Assembly (NCBI RefSeq): GCF_004404055.1
Contig: NZ_SOHK01000002.1
Location: 1-54,665 of the forward strand
DNA from: Cryobacterium ruanii
GTDB taxonomy: Bacteria > Actinomycetota > Actinomycetes > Actinomycetales > Microbacteriaceae
Reading direction: 5' to 3'
DNA: 54,665 nucleotides
The position numbers and the translations under genes are program-made. Under the pieces are notes generated by a model. That model worked only from the letters and a program-made list of their open reading frames with translations. It made no database searches and was not told the origin of the DNA. Below, piece by piece: positions 33,454-42,594 of this stretch. The stretch's first letter is position 1. Each line of letters starts with the position of its first letter.

Positions 33454-34560
33454 ATGAATAACTCACCAGAGCTCCAGCCTCGCACCCGCACCGCTCTCGT
33501 AGTCGGCGCCTCCGGAATCACCGGATCCGCCGTCGTCGATCAACTGTCTGCCGGGGGCTGGCAGGTCCTCGCCCTCGCTCGCCGGACGGGCCGCGCGATG
33601 CCCGGGGTGCGCTGGATCCAGGCAGACCTGCGCTCCGCCGCCGACCTCGCCCGTGTACTCGCCGACGAGTTGCCTGAGCAGGTATTCTTCACGGCGTGGT
33701 CCCGTCAGGCCACCGAGGCACTCAACATCGAGGTGAACGCCGGCATGGTGCGCGATCTCCTCGCCGCGCTCAGCCACGCGCCGGTGCACCACGTGGCCCT
33801 CGTCACCGGCCTGAAGCACTACCTTGGCCCGTTCGAGGCCTACGGGCAAGGCAACATGCCCGACACCCCCTTCAGTGAAGATGAACCACGACTCGACGTG
33901 GCGAACTTCTACTACGCACAGGAAGATGAGCTGTTCGCAGCATCCGCTCGACAATCATTCACCTGGTCGGTACACCGCTCGCACACCGTGATCGGCCACG
34001 CAGTCGGCAACCTCATGAACATGGGACTCACCCTGGCCGCGCAGGCCTCCCTGTGCAAGCATCTCGGCATTCCATTCGTGTTCCCCGGCAGTGAGACCCA
34101 GTGGAACGGCGTCACCGACATGACCGACGCGACAGTCCTCGCCGAGCAGATGGTGTGGGCCGCAACCACGGATGCCGGCGCCAACGAAGCATTCAACGTC
34201 GTCAACGGCGACGTCTTTCGCTGGCGGGCGATGTGGCCGAGAATCGCCGCGTACTTCGATGTCGAGCCGCAAGGCTTCATCGACGAGCCACGTCCCCTCG
34301 AGGTTCAGATGGCCGGCCTGGAACCGGTCTGGGCCGAACTCTCCACTGCGTACGGACTCGTCGAGCCCGACCTCGGGCGCATCGCGTCATGGTGGCACAC
34401 CGACGCCGACCTCGGCCGCAATATTGAGGTCTTCACCGACATCACCAAGAGCCGCCTCGCCGGGTTCACTCCGCACCACCGCACGATCGATTCCTTCACC
34501 ACCCTCTTCGACCGGTATCGCGCTGAGAAGCTCATACCTGACTCAGTACCTGATGAGTAG
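33454..34560 (+). CDS. PRISE-type NAD(P)-dependent reductase (extended SDR family)
   Basis: A 368-aa enzyme of the atypical short-chain dehydrogenase group that includes progesterone 5-beta-reductase and iridoid synthase. The nucleotide site is ALVVGASGITGSAVVDQL. VTGLKHYLGPFEAYG (near 120) has the active-site lysine of this group, and NFYYAQEDELF the tyrosine. The C-terminal half (WPRIAAYFDVEPQGF, FTDITKSRLAGFTPHHRTIDSF) is also typical. Members reduce activated C=C bonds of enones; the natural substrate in bacteria is unknown. ATG 33454 has no clear ribosome site. It stands alone, divergent from the response regulator. Confidence 0.85.
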   Translation: MNNSPELQPRTRTALVVGASGITGSAVVDQLSAGGWQVLALARRTGRAMPGVRWIQADLRSAADLARVLADELPEQVFFTAWSRQATEALNIEVNAGMVRDLLAALSHAPVHHVALVTGLKHYLGPFEAYGQGNMPDTPFSEDEPRLDVANFYYAQEDELFAASARQSFTWSVHRSHTVIGHAVGNLMNMGLTLAAQASLCKHLGIPFVFPGSETQWNGVTDMTDATVLAEQMVWAATTDAGANEAFNVVNGDVFRWRAMWPRIAAYFDVEPQGFIDEPRPLEVQMAGLEPVWAELSTAYGLVEPDLGRIASWWHTDADLGRNIEVFTDITKSRLAGFTPHHRTIDSFTTLFDRYRAEKLIPDSVPDE

Positions 34561-34649
34561 ACCACGCACTTCGGCGCCGGAGACCGCGGCGGCGCGCGCA
34601 CCGATCTAGCCCAAGCCGGCGCGACCGATCACTCCGACCTTCATGCCGG

Positions 34650-35125
34650 CCCTTGGCCCCGCCCATGGCCATGGTGGCGTCGTAGGCGGGGGGCGGGCAT
34701 CCGTTGCCATCGAACCGAGTTCGAAGAAGACCTCGCCTGGGAGTTTGACCAGAGCGCCGCCTGGGACGCCGCGTCAAATGAGCTCTTCCGTGAGGAACAG
34801 CGCGAGCAGATCGCCAAGGATTTGAGCCCGGGAGTGATCGCCTACGATAGCGGCGAGCCGGTGGGGTGGTGAGCGGTGCAACCCCGCACGCGGTATCCAC
34901 GTCTTCTGCAGGGCACAATTGTGACGGTGGGGTGGGCGGAAGCCGCGGAGGACGCATCCGTTACGGCGGTCACCTGCTGCGTGGTGCGGGTCGGGTACCG
35001 GCGGCGCGGTAGTGGCGAGGCGCTCTTGCGCGGGCGGTGGAGCCGGCACGGACCTTGGGGTGGCGCGTACTCGAGGGTTACCCGGTGGCTGTAGCTGCGA
35101 AGTTTCACGTCTCGTCAGCGGTACA
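34650..35125 (+). pseudogene. Disrupted GNAT-family acetyltransferase
   Basis: One frame encodes FEEDLAWEFDQSAAWDAASN and later IAYDSGEPVGW, followed by a TGA at 34870-34872, then AVQPRTRYPRLL and VTCCVVRVGYRRRGSGEALL in the same frame. GNAT proteins of this type have Cys after VGW, so TGC or TGT to TGA is the likely mutation. Near 35010-35025 the frame shifts and the ending GALARAVEPARTLGWRVLEG, then YPVAVAAKF, appears in another frame. The acetyl-CoA motif (RRRG) remains. With a stop and a frameshift it is almost surely not functional, unless the first stop is read through. Confidence 0.8.
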
Positions 35126-35131
35126 CAGAAG

Positions 35132-35166
35132 GCGGGCCCACGTGCTGTGTGCACGTGGGCCCGCCG
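35132..35166. terminator. Perfect 14-bp hairpin downstream of beta-helix gene 1
   Basis: GGCGGGCCCACGTG (35132-35145) and CACGTGGGCCCGCC (35153-35166) pair perfectly around a 7-base loop. It lies 35 bases past the beta-helix stop on the minus strand, so it may end or protect that mRNA. There is no T-run on either side. Confidence 0.6.
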
Positions 35167-35200
35167 GGTTCCTGCGAGGGAACTTTGTGGATAGAGCTGG

Positions 35201-36478
35201 TTAGCCCTTCTTGATGACGACCGTGGAGTTGTCGGGGGTGTAGTAGTTGCGCTGGAAGTCAATGATGGTCGTGGTCTTGGCGATCACGGCACAGTTGGCA
35301 ACCTTGGTGTCCCGGCCGAACTTGTTGTCCTTAATGACCGTGCCTTTGAGGGGGCCGTAGGCCTTTTCGGCGATGTTGACGGTGCAGGCGCCGTTGTTGG
35401 CGTAGTTGTTGGTGTATACGAAGTTGGATACCACACCGCGGTCCTGGGTGATCTGCACGGCGGCGCTGTGCGAGTCGGTCAGGCGGTTACCGGTGACCTT
35501 GACGTTGTTCCCGCTCTGTACCTGGATGGAGTCGTCGTGGCTGGGCGATCCGCCCTGGTTCGGGTCGTTGAGGTAGTGCATGTGGTCGTGGATCCAGCTG
35601 TTCTGAATGAGCACGTTACTGCCCGTGACGTGGATTCCGTCGATCACGTTGTTGATGTCGAGGCGGGTCGCGGTGAAGTTGTAGCCGTAGATGCCGTTGG
35701 CGTGGGGTGAGGCAACCGTCGGGGACAGTTCGGTGTCGGTCACGACGAGGTTGCTGAAGCCGCCGAGGTTGTTAATGAGGGCGCCGGGGCCGTTCATGGT
35801 GCGACCGCGAATGATCGAGTTCTTGATGGTGACGTTCGCCGCCTGGATTTTGACCAGTCCGCGAATGTCGAGTCCGTTGAGCACGGTGCCTGGCGTCGTG
35901 ACGTTGATGTCGCCGTTGACGACCTTGAGCACGGTGCCGGACGGAACGCCGGTGTTGGTCGTCGTCGGCGTACCGCTGGTGGGCGGGGCTGGTGTGGGTG
36001 CCAGGGCTGGTGCAGGCGTGGGGGCCGGTGTGGGGGCGGGCACGGTCTTGGCGGTGTAGCCGACGATGGTCATATCGACTTTGACGTTGGCGGTGGCGCT
36101 GGCGACGGTGATGGTGCCGTCGGATTTGCTGGTGACCGGCACGGTGTAGGTGCGTTTGGGCCCGTCACCGGTGGGTGCGGTGAAGTAGTAACGCTGAGTG
36201 TTTTCCGGGCCGATGAGAACCTTGATGTCGGTACGGGCGGCGGCGGTGGTATCGAACATGACGTCGACCGAGGCGGCGTCGGCGGGAATGGTGCCGAGGT
36301 CGCGGGTGACCTTGTTGCCGGCGGGAACCGCAACCGACGTCGTGTTCTCGGCGGCCTGGGCGGGAATGGCGGCGAGGCCGCTGAAGGAGACGGCGAGAGC
36401 GCCGGCCGCAGCGACAAGTGCCAGGCGGCGAGACGGGCGAACGGCGGAGCGCGAAGCGACAGCAGTAGTGGAAGACAT
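35201..36478 (-). CDS. Secreted right-handed beta-helix protein (paralog 1)
   Basis: A 425-aa exported protein. Signal peptide with RPSRRLALVAAAGALAVSFSGLAAIPAQA (cleavage near 42). Residues ~45-140 form a beta-sandwich-like domain. A short Pro/Ala/Thr linker (147-176) follows. Residues ~180-425 are a parallel beta-helix with repeated turns (NVTIKNSIIRG, NLVVTDTELS, ATRLDINNVIDGIHV, NVLIQNSWIHDHMHY, NNVKVTGNRLTDSHSAAVQI). The segment HDHMHY...SHDDSIQVQ resembles loops of pectate-lyase-like and other polysaccharide-acting helices, but no catalytic set is identified. The C-terminus ends VVIKKG. It is a close paralog of the gene at 36763-38223, differing mostly in the linker. Confidence 0.85.
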   Translation of the reverse strand: MSSTTAVASRSAVRPSRRLALVAAAGALAVSFSGLAAIPAQAAENTTSVAVPAGNKVTRDLGTIPADAASVDVMFDTTAAARTDIKVLIGPENTQRYYFTAPTGDGPKRTYTVPVTSKSDGTITVASATANVKVDMTIVGYTAKTVPAPTPAPTPAPALAPTPAPPTSGTPTTTNTGVPSGTVLKVVNGDINVTTPGTVLNGLDIRGLVKIQAANVTIKNSIIRGRTMNGPGALINNLGGFSNLVVTDTELSPTVASPHANGIYGYNFTATRLDINNVIDGIHVTGSNVLIQNSWIHDHMHYLNDPNQGGSPSHDDSIQVQSGNNVKVTGNRLTDSHSAAVQITQDRGVVSNFVYTNNYANNGACTVNIAEKAYGPLKGTVIKDNKFGRDTKVANCAVIAKTTTIIDFQRNYYTPDNSTVVIKKG

Positions 36479-36551
36479 GTTTCACATTTCGTCTAGTGCA
36501 CGGAATCGGGAGGTGCGGATGGAGGCTGTAGGGGCCGAGGTGACCTAGATG

Positions 36552-36580
36552 AGCATTGCCCACAATGGGCATTCCCACAA
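36552..36580 (-). promoter_or_regulatory. Promoter of beta-helix gene 1 with a dyad in the spacer
   Basis: On the minus strand: TTGTGG (36580-36575), a 17-base spacer containing GCCCATTGTGGGC, then AATGCT (36557-36552), 74 bases from the start codon. The same layout precedes paralog 2. The dyad between -35 and -10 could bind a regulator. Confidence 0.5.
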
Positions 36581-36646
36581 GTCAACACATGGCTTTCTCA
36601 GCTTCACCCCCCGTTCGCGGGTAGACAGATAGCGCGCGACGAGCGC

Positions 36647-36683
36647 AAAAAAACGGCCGGACCTGCGTTAACAGGTCCGACCG
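36647..36683 (-). terminator. Terminator of beta-helix gene 2
   Basis: A 12-pair stem with one mismatch (36654-36665 with 36672-36683) and a 6-base loop. On the minus strand it ends in seven T. It lies 80 bases after the gene 2 stop. Its core is identical to the terminator after der. Confidence 0.88.
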
Positions 36684-36762
36684 CATCCGCTCAACGGATT
36701 TTGTGTTTCATGACAATGGAGCAGGTTTAGAACCAGCCATGCTCCGCGGTCACGGCCAAGAA

Positions 36763-38223
36763 CTACCCTTTCTTGATTGCGACGAGGGTGTCATCGGGAA
36801 CGAAGTAGTTGTGCGCGAAGTCAATCTTGGTCGTTGTCGGAGCTATCACGGCACAGTTCGCCAGACGCGAATCACGACCGAAGCTGTTGTCGGTGATCGT
36901 CGCTCCCCTAATCGGACCATAGGATTTTTCGGCAATGTTCACGGTGCAGGCTCCCCCGTCGGCGAAGTTGTCACTGAAGGTGAAGTTGGATACCGCTCCC
37001 CTGTCCTGCGTGATCTGCACTGCAGCGCTGTGCGAATCGGTGAGCCGACTGCCGGTCACAGACACGTTGTTGCCAGCCTGGACTTGAATGCCATCATCGT
37101 GGCTGGGTGATCCGCCCTGATTCGGGTCAGTGCGGTAATGCATGTGATCGTGGATCCAGGAATCTCGCACGCTCACATTGCTGCCCGTGATGTGAATGCC
37201 GTCGATGACGTTATTGATGTTCAAACGGGTCGCGGTGAAGTTGTATCCGTAGATGCCATTGGCATCGGGCGAAGCGGTGCTCGGGGACAGCTCAGTGTCG
37301 GTCACAACGAGGTTGCTGTATCCACCGAGGTTGTCGATGAGGGCCCCCGGTCCGTTCATGGCACGACCACGAATGATGGAGTTCTCGATGGTGACGTTGG
37401 GCGCACTGATCTTGACCAGACCACGAACATCGAGGCCGCTGAGCACGGTCCCTGCCTTCGTGACGTTGATGTCACCCTCGTGCACGGTCAGGGCGGTTCC
37501 GGTCGGAACACCCGTGTTGGAGGCGCCCGGCGAGCCAGTTGTTTCCGGAGCGGGCGCAGGAGCTGGCGCGGGCTCAGGAGCTGGCTCAGGAGCGGGAGCT
37601 GGAGCTGGCTCAGGAGCGGGAGCTGGCTCAGGAGCGGGAGCTGGCTCAGGAGCCGGAACCGGCGTGGGTGTCGGACTCGGCGTCGGACTAGGACTCGGCG
37701 CCGGGCTGGTTGCGGCGCGGTCAAAACCATCCACGGCAAGGTTTAACGTGACGTCGGCGGTACCGCTGGCCACAGTGACCGTGCCGTCCATCTCTGGCGT
37801 CACGGGAACCGATATGGTCTTGGTCGAGCTGGTGCCGGCCGGCGCGGTGAACGAGTACGTATTCGCGTCTTTCGGACCGACAGCAATCTTCACCTCGGTC
37901 CGGGACGAGACCTCGGAGGTAAAGAACTTCACGTCGACGGATTTCAAGCCGGCGGGCACCGAGCCCAAATCGGTGGTCACGCTTCTGTCGGCTGGGATCA
38001 CAATTGAGGCACTGATCGTGTCAAGGTCGCTAGTACCAGCATGGGCCGGGATTGCTGCGAGGCCTGAGATGGCAATGCCGGAAACCGCCAGTGCTGAGAG
38101 AATGGCCAGTCGCGGGGCCGTGTGCGGGGTGGTGCTGCCGCCGACAGCCTGAGTTGTGACGATCGGGCCGGCGACAGATGAATTCTTATTTATCGATGGT
38201 GTGCGGGTGTTTCTCAATGCCAT
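36763..38223 (-). CDS. Secreted right-handed beta-helix protein (paralog 2, long PAPEP linker)
   Basis: A 486-aa exported protein, paralogous to the 425-aa neighbour over its whole length. The signal region is longer (helix LAILSALAVSGIAISGLAA, cleavage near AHA 62). Residues ~65-165 match the N-terminal domain of paralog 1. The linker (172-227) is expanded to a Pro/Ala/Glu repeat (units of APAPEP). The beta-helix (~235-486) is strongly conserved, including RGLVKISAPNVTIENSIIRG and GSPSHDDGIQVQAGNNVSVTG. It probably acts at the cell surface or in the medium on a polysaccharide, or as a surface structure. It ends VAIKKG like paralog 1 and has its own promoter and terminator. Confidence 0.85.
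   Translation of the reverse strand: MALRNTRTPSINKNSSVAGPIVTTQAVGGSTTPHTAPRLAILSALAVSGIAISGLAAIPAHAGTSDLDTISASIVIPADRSVTTDLGSVPAGLKSVDVKFFTSEVSSRTEVKIAVGPKDANTYSFTAPAGTSSTKTISVPVTPEMDGTVTVASGTADVTLNLAVDGFDRAATSPAPSPSPTPSPTPTPVPAPEPAPAPEPAPAPEPAPAPAPEPAPEPAPAPAPAPETTGSPGASNTGVPTGTALTVHEGDINVTKAGTVLSGLDVRGLVKISAPNVTIENSIIRGRAMNGPGALIDNLGGYSNLVVTDTELSPSTASPDANGIYGYNFTATRLNINNVIDGIHITGSNVSVRDSWIHDHMHYRTDPNQGGSPSHDDGIQVQAGNNVSVTGSRLTDSHSAAVQITQDRGAVSNFTFSDNFADGGACTVNIAEKSYGPIRGATITDNSFGRDSRLANCAVIAPTTTKIDFAHNYFVPDDTLVAIKKG
37551..37665 (-). repeat. Short tandem repeats encoding the PAPEP linker
   Basis: Imperfect repeats of an 18-base unit (plus strand GCTCAGGAGCGGGAGCTG) encode APAPEP. Paralog 1 lacks them, so the linker grew or shrank by repeat slippage after duplication. 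Confidence 0.8.
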
Positions 38224-38302
38224 TAGTTACGTATATTCTGAGTCGCGCACAAGTTCGGGAACGTGCAGGTGAGCGGCCGTAGGGAGCCACAGTGTACCGA
38301 TG

Positions 38303-38331
38303 AGTATTCCCCACTTAGGGTGGGCACGCAA
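38303..38331 (-). promoter_or_regulatory. Promoter of beta-helix gene 2 with a dyad in the spacer
   Basis: On the minus strand: TTGCGT (38331-38326), a 17-base spacer GCCCACCCTAAGTGGGG, then AATACT (38308-38303) followed by CATC, 80 bases from the start codon. CCCAC and GTGGG form the dyad. Confidence 0.55.
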
Positions 38332-38377
38332 ATCGACTGTACTCGTCTTCGCAGCCACGACAGACACTCGGCACCCC

Positions 38378-38417
38378 AAAAAAGCGGCCGGACCTGCGTT
38401 AACAGGACCGGCCGCTT
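38378..38417 (-). terminator. Terminator of der and of the conserved minus-strand operon
   Basis: AAGCGGCCGGACCTG pairs with CAGGACCGGCCGCTT (one mismatch) around CGTTAA. On the minus strand it ends in a T-run. It is 14 bases past the der stop. Confidence 0.92.
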
Positions 38418-38430
38418 CGAGTCTGCGAAT

Positions 38431-39942
38431 TTAGCGTTTGCGCTTCTCGCGCACGCGCATACTCAGGTTTATTGGGCTGCCCTCGAAGCCATAGATCTCG
38501 CGCAGACGGCGCTGGATGTAGCGACGGTAGCCCGGGTCGAGGAACCCGGTGGTGAACACCACAAACGTCGGCGGGCGGCTCGAAGCCTGAGTGCCGAACA
38601 GGATGCGCGGCTGCTTGCCGCTGCGCACGGGGTGCGGGTGGGCGGCAGCGAGCTCGGCCAGGAAGGCGTTGAACTTGCCGGTGGCGATGCGGGTGTCCCA
38701 GGACTCGAGCGCGAGCTCGAGGGCCGGAACCAGCTTCTCCATGTGACGACCTGTTTTGGCCGAGATGTTCACGCGCGGGGCCCAGGCGACGTGGGCCAGG
38801 TCCTGCTCGATCTCACGCTCGAGGTAGCGGCGACGGTCGTCGTCGATCTGGTCCCATTTGTTGAAGGCGAGCACGAGTGCACGGCCCGATTCGATGACAA
38901 GGTCGATGACGCGGATATCCTGCTCGCTGATGACCTCGGTCACGTCGAGCAGCACAACGGCTACTTCGGCCTTTTCCAGGGCCGCGCTGGTGCGCAGCGA
39001 GGCGTAGAAGTCGGCGCCCTGAGAGAGGTGCACTCTCCGGCGGATGCCGGCGGTGTCGACGAAACGCCACACCTTGCCGCCGAGTTCAACCTGCTCGTCG
39101 ACCGGGTCGCGGGTCGTGCCGGCGAGCTCGTTGACGACAACGCGCTCCTCCCCGACGACCTTGTTGAGCAGGCTCGACTTGCCGACGTTCGGGCGGCCGA
39201 GGATGGCCACACGGCGCGGGCCCCCGACCTCCTGCTTGGCAACGTTGGAGATTTCGGGTAGCACGAGCAGAATCGCGTCGAGCAGGTCGGCGACGCCACG
39301 ACCGTGCAGGGCGGAGACCGGCCACGGCTGGCCGAGGCCGAGCGACCAGAGGCTGGCCGCTTCGGGTTCCTGGCGCACGTCGTCGACCTTGTTGGCGATG
39401 AGGAAAACGGGCTTGCCACTCTTGCGCAGCATGCGCACGACGGCTTCGTCCGTCGAGGTCGGGCCCACGTTGGAGTCGACGACGAACATGACGAGGTCGG
39501 ACAGGTCGATGGCGATTTCGGCCTGGGCGGCGACGGAGGCGTCAATGCCCTTGGCGTCGGGCTCCCAACCGCCGGTATCGACGAGGCTGAACTTGCGCTC
39601 GTGCCATTCGCCCTTGTACGCGACGCGGTCCCGCGTGACACCGGGGGTGTCCTCGACGACGGCCTCACGGCGGCCGAGGATGCGGTTAACCAGCGCCGAC
39701 TTGCCCACGTTCGGGCGGCCGACGATGGCGATCACCGGAACGGCCGGCAGGTACTGGATCGCGTCGGGGTCGTCGGTGACGGCCTGCAGCACGTCGAGGT
39801 CTTCCTCGTCGAGGTCGTAGTTGTCGAGGTCCGTGCGCAGCGCCGCGGAACGCCGGGTGGCGAGTTCCTCGTCGAGGTTGGCGAGTCGTTCCGCCAGCTC
39901 AGTATCGAGCGCTGTGCTCGTGTCGTCGTATTCGTTACTCAT
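38431..39942 (-). CDS. der: Ribosome-assembly GTPase Der (EngA)
   Basis: A 503-aa double GTPase that acts in 50S ribosomal subunit maturation. G domain 1 (~68-230) has [24 protein letters not shown] and NKVDD. G domain 2 (~240-410) has [27 protein letters not shown] and [11 protein letters not shown]-like domain closes the protein (~415-503, ending MRVREKRKR). The N-terminal ~65 residues are an acidic actinobacterial extension. Its ATG overlaps the cmk stop by eight bases. It is the last gene of the conserved run and is followed by a terminator. Confidence 0.97.
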   Translation of the reverse strand: MSNEYDDTSTALDTELAERLANLDEELATRRSAALRTDLDNYDLDEEDLDVLQAVTDDPDAIQYLPAVPVIAIVGRPNVGKSALVNRILGRREAVVEDTPGVTRDRVAYKGEWHERKFSLVDTGGWEPDAKGIDASVAAQAEIAIDLSDLVMFVVDSNVGPTSTDEAVVRMLRKSGKPVFLIANKVDDVRQEPEAASLWSLGLGQPWPVSALHGRGVADLLDAILLVLPEISNVAKQEVGGPRRVAILGRPNVGKSSLLNKVVGEERVVVNELAGTTRDPVDEQVELGGKVWRFVDTAGIRRRVHLSQGADFYASLRTSAALEKAEVAVVLLDVTEVISEQDIRVIDLVIESGRALVLAFNKWDQIDDDRRRYLEREIEQDLAHVAWAPRVNISAKTGRHMEKLVPALELALESWDTRIATGKFNAFLAELAAAHPHPVRSGKQPRILFGTQASSRPPTFVVFTTGFLDPGYRRYIQRRLREIYGFEGSPINLSMRVREKRKR

Positions 39943-40627
39943 TCAAAGCCTGCTTCATGCGTGTGTGGTAGACGTCGATGACCGCTTCAATGGTCTGCTC
40001 GAAGTCGAGATGGGTGGAGTCGACGGTTATCACACCGTCTGCAGCGCTCATGAAGTCGACAACCTGTGAGTCAGCGCGATCGCGTGATCGCAGCTGTTCC
40101 GCCACGGTTTCAGCCGATTGGGTCGTTATTTCCGCAGAGCGTCTAGTCATTCTAGCCTCTTCGGATGCAGTCAGTAGAATGCGCACTTCGGCCTTGGGGG
40201 CAACAATGGTCGTGATGTCGCGTCCTTCGACCACGACACCGGGCCGATCCACGTTCTCGGCGATGCTCCGAAACAACTCGGTGAGCGCACCACGCACCGC
40301 GGGAACGCGGGCGACGGCACTGACCGCGGCGCTGACTTCCGGCGAGCGGATGGCGTCGGTCACGTCGACCTGGCCCACCGTGACAAAGTACTCGTCGGGG
40401 TCGGTACCGATCGAATAGTCGAAGTCTTTCAGGAGCGCGGTGACGGCATCCGCTTGGCTGCTGTCGGTCTTGCGGTCAAGTGCGAGCCAGGCCAGCGCTC
40501 GGTAGGCGGCGCCGGTGTCGAGATAGGCGAAGCCGAGGCGGCGGGCGGCGGCACGGCTCACGCTCGACTTGCCGCTGCCGGCCGGTCCATCGATGGCGAC
40601 GAGGGTGGGGAGGGAGTGATGTGCCAT
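39935..40627 (-). CDS. cmk: Cytidylate kinase
   Basis: A 230-aa kinase that converts CMP/dCMP to the diphosphates. P-loop [19 protein letters not shown] near the N-terminus, [17 protein letters not shown] for the nucleotide site, [24 protein letters not shown], then the lid with [10 protein letters not shown] and RDRADS, and the C-terminal [17 protein letters not shown] 40627 begins five bases after the tyrA stop, and the gene overlaps der by eight bases. Location between tyrA and der is the usual actinobacterial order. Confidence 0.97.
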   Translation of the reverse strand: MAHHSLPTLVAIDGPAGSGKSSVSRAAARRLGFAYLDTGAAYRALAWLALDRKTDSSQADAVTALLKDFDYSIGTDPDEYFVTVGQVDVTDAIRSPEVSAAVSAVARVPAVRGALTELFRSIAENVDRPGVVVEGRDITTIVAPKAEVRILLTASEEARMTRRSAEITTQSAETVAEQLRSRDRADSQVVDFMSAADGVITVDSTHLDFEQTIEAVIDVYHTRMKQALNE

Positions 40628-40631
40628 GCGG

Positions 40632-41714
40632 TTAACCAGCAATCCGCCAGCCGCGGGCGGCCAGCTCTTCGGTGAGCCGGGTGACGGCCTCGGGCAGGAC
40701 TGAGATTTCGGCCAGGCCGATCTGGGCACCCGGCGAATGTTCCAAGCGTAGGTCTTCGAGGTTAACGCCGAGTGCGCCAATGTCATTGAGCAGGTGCGCG
40801 ATCTGGCCGGGCTGGTCGTTGACCATCACGACCATCGAGGAGAACCGGCGGTCCTGACCGTGTTTGCCGGGCAGGCGAGCCACACCGGCGTTGCCGCCGG
40901 CGAGTTCTTCGGCGACTTTGCGCTGCGCGCCGGGGGCGGCCGGGTCTTCGAGGGCCTCGATGAACCGGTCGAGGTCGTCGCGGTAGGCCATCAGTACGTC
41001 ACGCACCGGTCCGGCGTTGGCGCCGAGAATCTGCACCCACAGGTCGGGGTCGCTCGCCGCGACGCGGGTCATGTCGCGCAGGCCCTGGCCGGCGAGGTTG
41101 AGCGAGGAGTGTGCTGCCCCGGTGAGGCGGCGGGCCATCAGGGTGGAGATGACCTGCGGCACGTGCGAGACCAGAGCAACGCCGAGGTCGTGCTCCTCCG
41201 GGGTCATCTCGACCAGAATGGCGCCGAGGTCCAGAATGAGGTCGTCAATGGCGCCGGCCTGCTGGTAGCTGATCGCATCGTGCGCGGCCACGACCCAGGG
41301 ACGGCCGATGAACAGGTCGGCGCGGCCGGAGAGCGGACCGCCTTTCTCCCGACCGGCGAGCGGATGCGACCCGATGTAGCGACTGATATCCGCTCCGCGT
41401 GCGCGCAACTCGGCGAGCGGGGCCAGCTTGACGCTCGCGACATCCGTCACGATTGCGCCCGGATAGGCCTCGAGCTCACGAGCGACGATCTCGGCGGTGA
41501 CATCCGGCGGCACGCAGACCACGATGAGCTGCGGCAGGTCGCCCTCTTCTGCGGCGCGGCCGGCGCCGTAGTCGATGGCGATGCGCAGGTTGGTCGGTGA
41601 GGCGTCGGCGAGGATCGTGTCGATTTGGCGGTTGCGCAGGCCGAGGCCCACGCTGGTTCCGAGCAGGCCGACGCCGACGATGCGCACCGGGCCGACGAGG
41701 CGGCTTTCAGCCAT
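40632..41714 (-). CDS. tyrA: Prephenate dehydrogenase with ACT domain
   Basis: A 360-aa enzyme that turns prephenate into 4-hydroxyphenylpyruvate for tyrosine synthesis. NAD site [17 protein letters not shown] (10-26); catalytic region [20 protein letters not shown] with the conserved histidine, then [21 protein letters not shown]. Residues ~285-355 form an ACT domain ([38 protein letters not shown]), likely the site of tyrosine feedback. It lies between rluB and cmk with 55 bases before it and four bases after it. Confidence 0.95.
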   Translation of the reverse strand: MAESRLVGPVRIVGVGLLGTSVGLGLRNRQIDTILADASPTNLRIAIDYGAGRAAEEGDLPQLIVVCVPPDVTAEIVARELEAYPGAIVTDVASVKLAPLAELRARGADISRYIGSHPLAGREKGGPLSGRADLFIGRPWVVAAHDAISYQQAGAIDDLILDLGAILVEMTPEEHDLGVALVSHVPQVISTLMARRLTGAAHSSLNLAGQGLRDMTRVAASDPDLWVQILGANAGPVRDVLMAYRDDLDRFIEALEDPAAPGAQRKVAEELAGGNAGVARLPGKHGQDRRFSSMVVMVNDQPGQIAHLLNDIGALGVNLEDLRLEHSPGAQIGLAEISVLPEAVTRLTEELAARGWRIAG

Positions 41715-41769
41715 GGTTCAGTCCTTGTTTCAGTATGTGATTGGTCTCGCTGGTCGCGGTTGCGGGTCG

Positions 41770-42594
41770 TTACTCGGTGTCGGGCCGGGCCGTGGGCGCC
41801 TGGCGGGACACGGTCAGCAGCTGGCCGAGTTCGTCGCGGGTGAGTTCGCGCACGGCGCCCTGCTGTAGGGTACCGAGGTTGAGCGGTCCGAACTGGCGGC
41901 GCACGAGGTCGACCACGGGATGACCGACGGCGTCCAGCATCCGTCGTACGATGCGGTTGCGCCCGGAGTGCAGGGTGAGTTCGACCATGCTGTAGCCGCC
42001 GCCCGGAGGGGTTGTGAGGATACGTGCCCTGTCGGCGTGGATGGGACCGTCGTCGAGTTCGATTCCGCTCTGCAGCTGGCCGATGGTTTGCGGCGAGACG
42101 CGACCCTCCACCTTGGCGATGTAGGTCTTCGAGACGCCGAAGGATGGGTGGGCGAGAACATGGGCGAGGTCACCGTCGTTGGTGAGGATGAGCAGTCCGC
42201 TGGTCTGGGCGTCGAGGCGGCCCACGTTGAACAGGCGTTCGTCGAACTGGTCCGTGAATTCGCGCAGATCGGGACGTCCGCTTTCGTCCTGCATCGATGA
42301 GACGACGCCGACCGGCTTGTTGAGCATGAGGTAGCGGCGGGTGGTGTCGAGCTGCACGGCCACATTGTCAACGGCGACCTGGTCGGTTTCGGGGTGCACG
42401 CGGCGGCCGAGCTCGGTGACGACCTTGCCGTTCACCCGCACGCGACCGGAGGTGATGAGGTCTTCGCTGACGCGGCGGCTGGCGACGCCGGCCGAGGCGA
42501 GCACCTTCTGCAAGCGTACGCCGTCGGCCGCGGCCTCCGGGTTGAAGTTGGGGTCGCGGGGGGCGCTGTCGTTGGTCGTATTGTCGTGGGTCAA
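41770..42594 (-). CDS. rluB: 23S rRNA pseudouridine synthase RluB-type
   Basis: A 274-aa pseudouridine synthase of the RsuA/RluB group. S4 RNA-binding domain at ~26-85 (RLQKVLASAGVASRRVSEDLITSGRVRVNG). The catalytic domain has the aspartate in NVGRLDAQTSGLLILTNDGD, and the later HSGRNRIVRRMLDAVGHPVVDLVR. It would modify the large-subunit rRNA near the peptidyl-transferase centre. It overlaps scpB by four bases. The scpAB-rluB order is widely conserved in Gram-positive bacteria. Confidence 0.95.
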   Translation of the reverse strand: MTHDNTTNDSAPRDPNFNPEAAADGVRLQKVLASAGVASRRVSEDLITSGRVRVNGKVVTELGRRVHPETDQVAVDNVAVQLDTTRRYLMLNKPVGVVSSMQDESGRPDLREFTDQFDERLFNVGRLDAQTSGLLILTNDGDLAHVLAHPSFGVSKTYIAKVEGRVSPQTIGQLQSGIELDDGPIHADRARILTTPPGGGYSMVELTLHSGRNRIVRRMLDAVGHPVVDLVRRQFGPLNLGTLQQGAVRELTRDELGQLLTVSRQAPTARPDTE

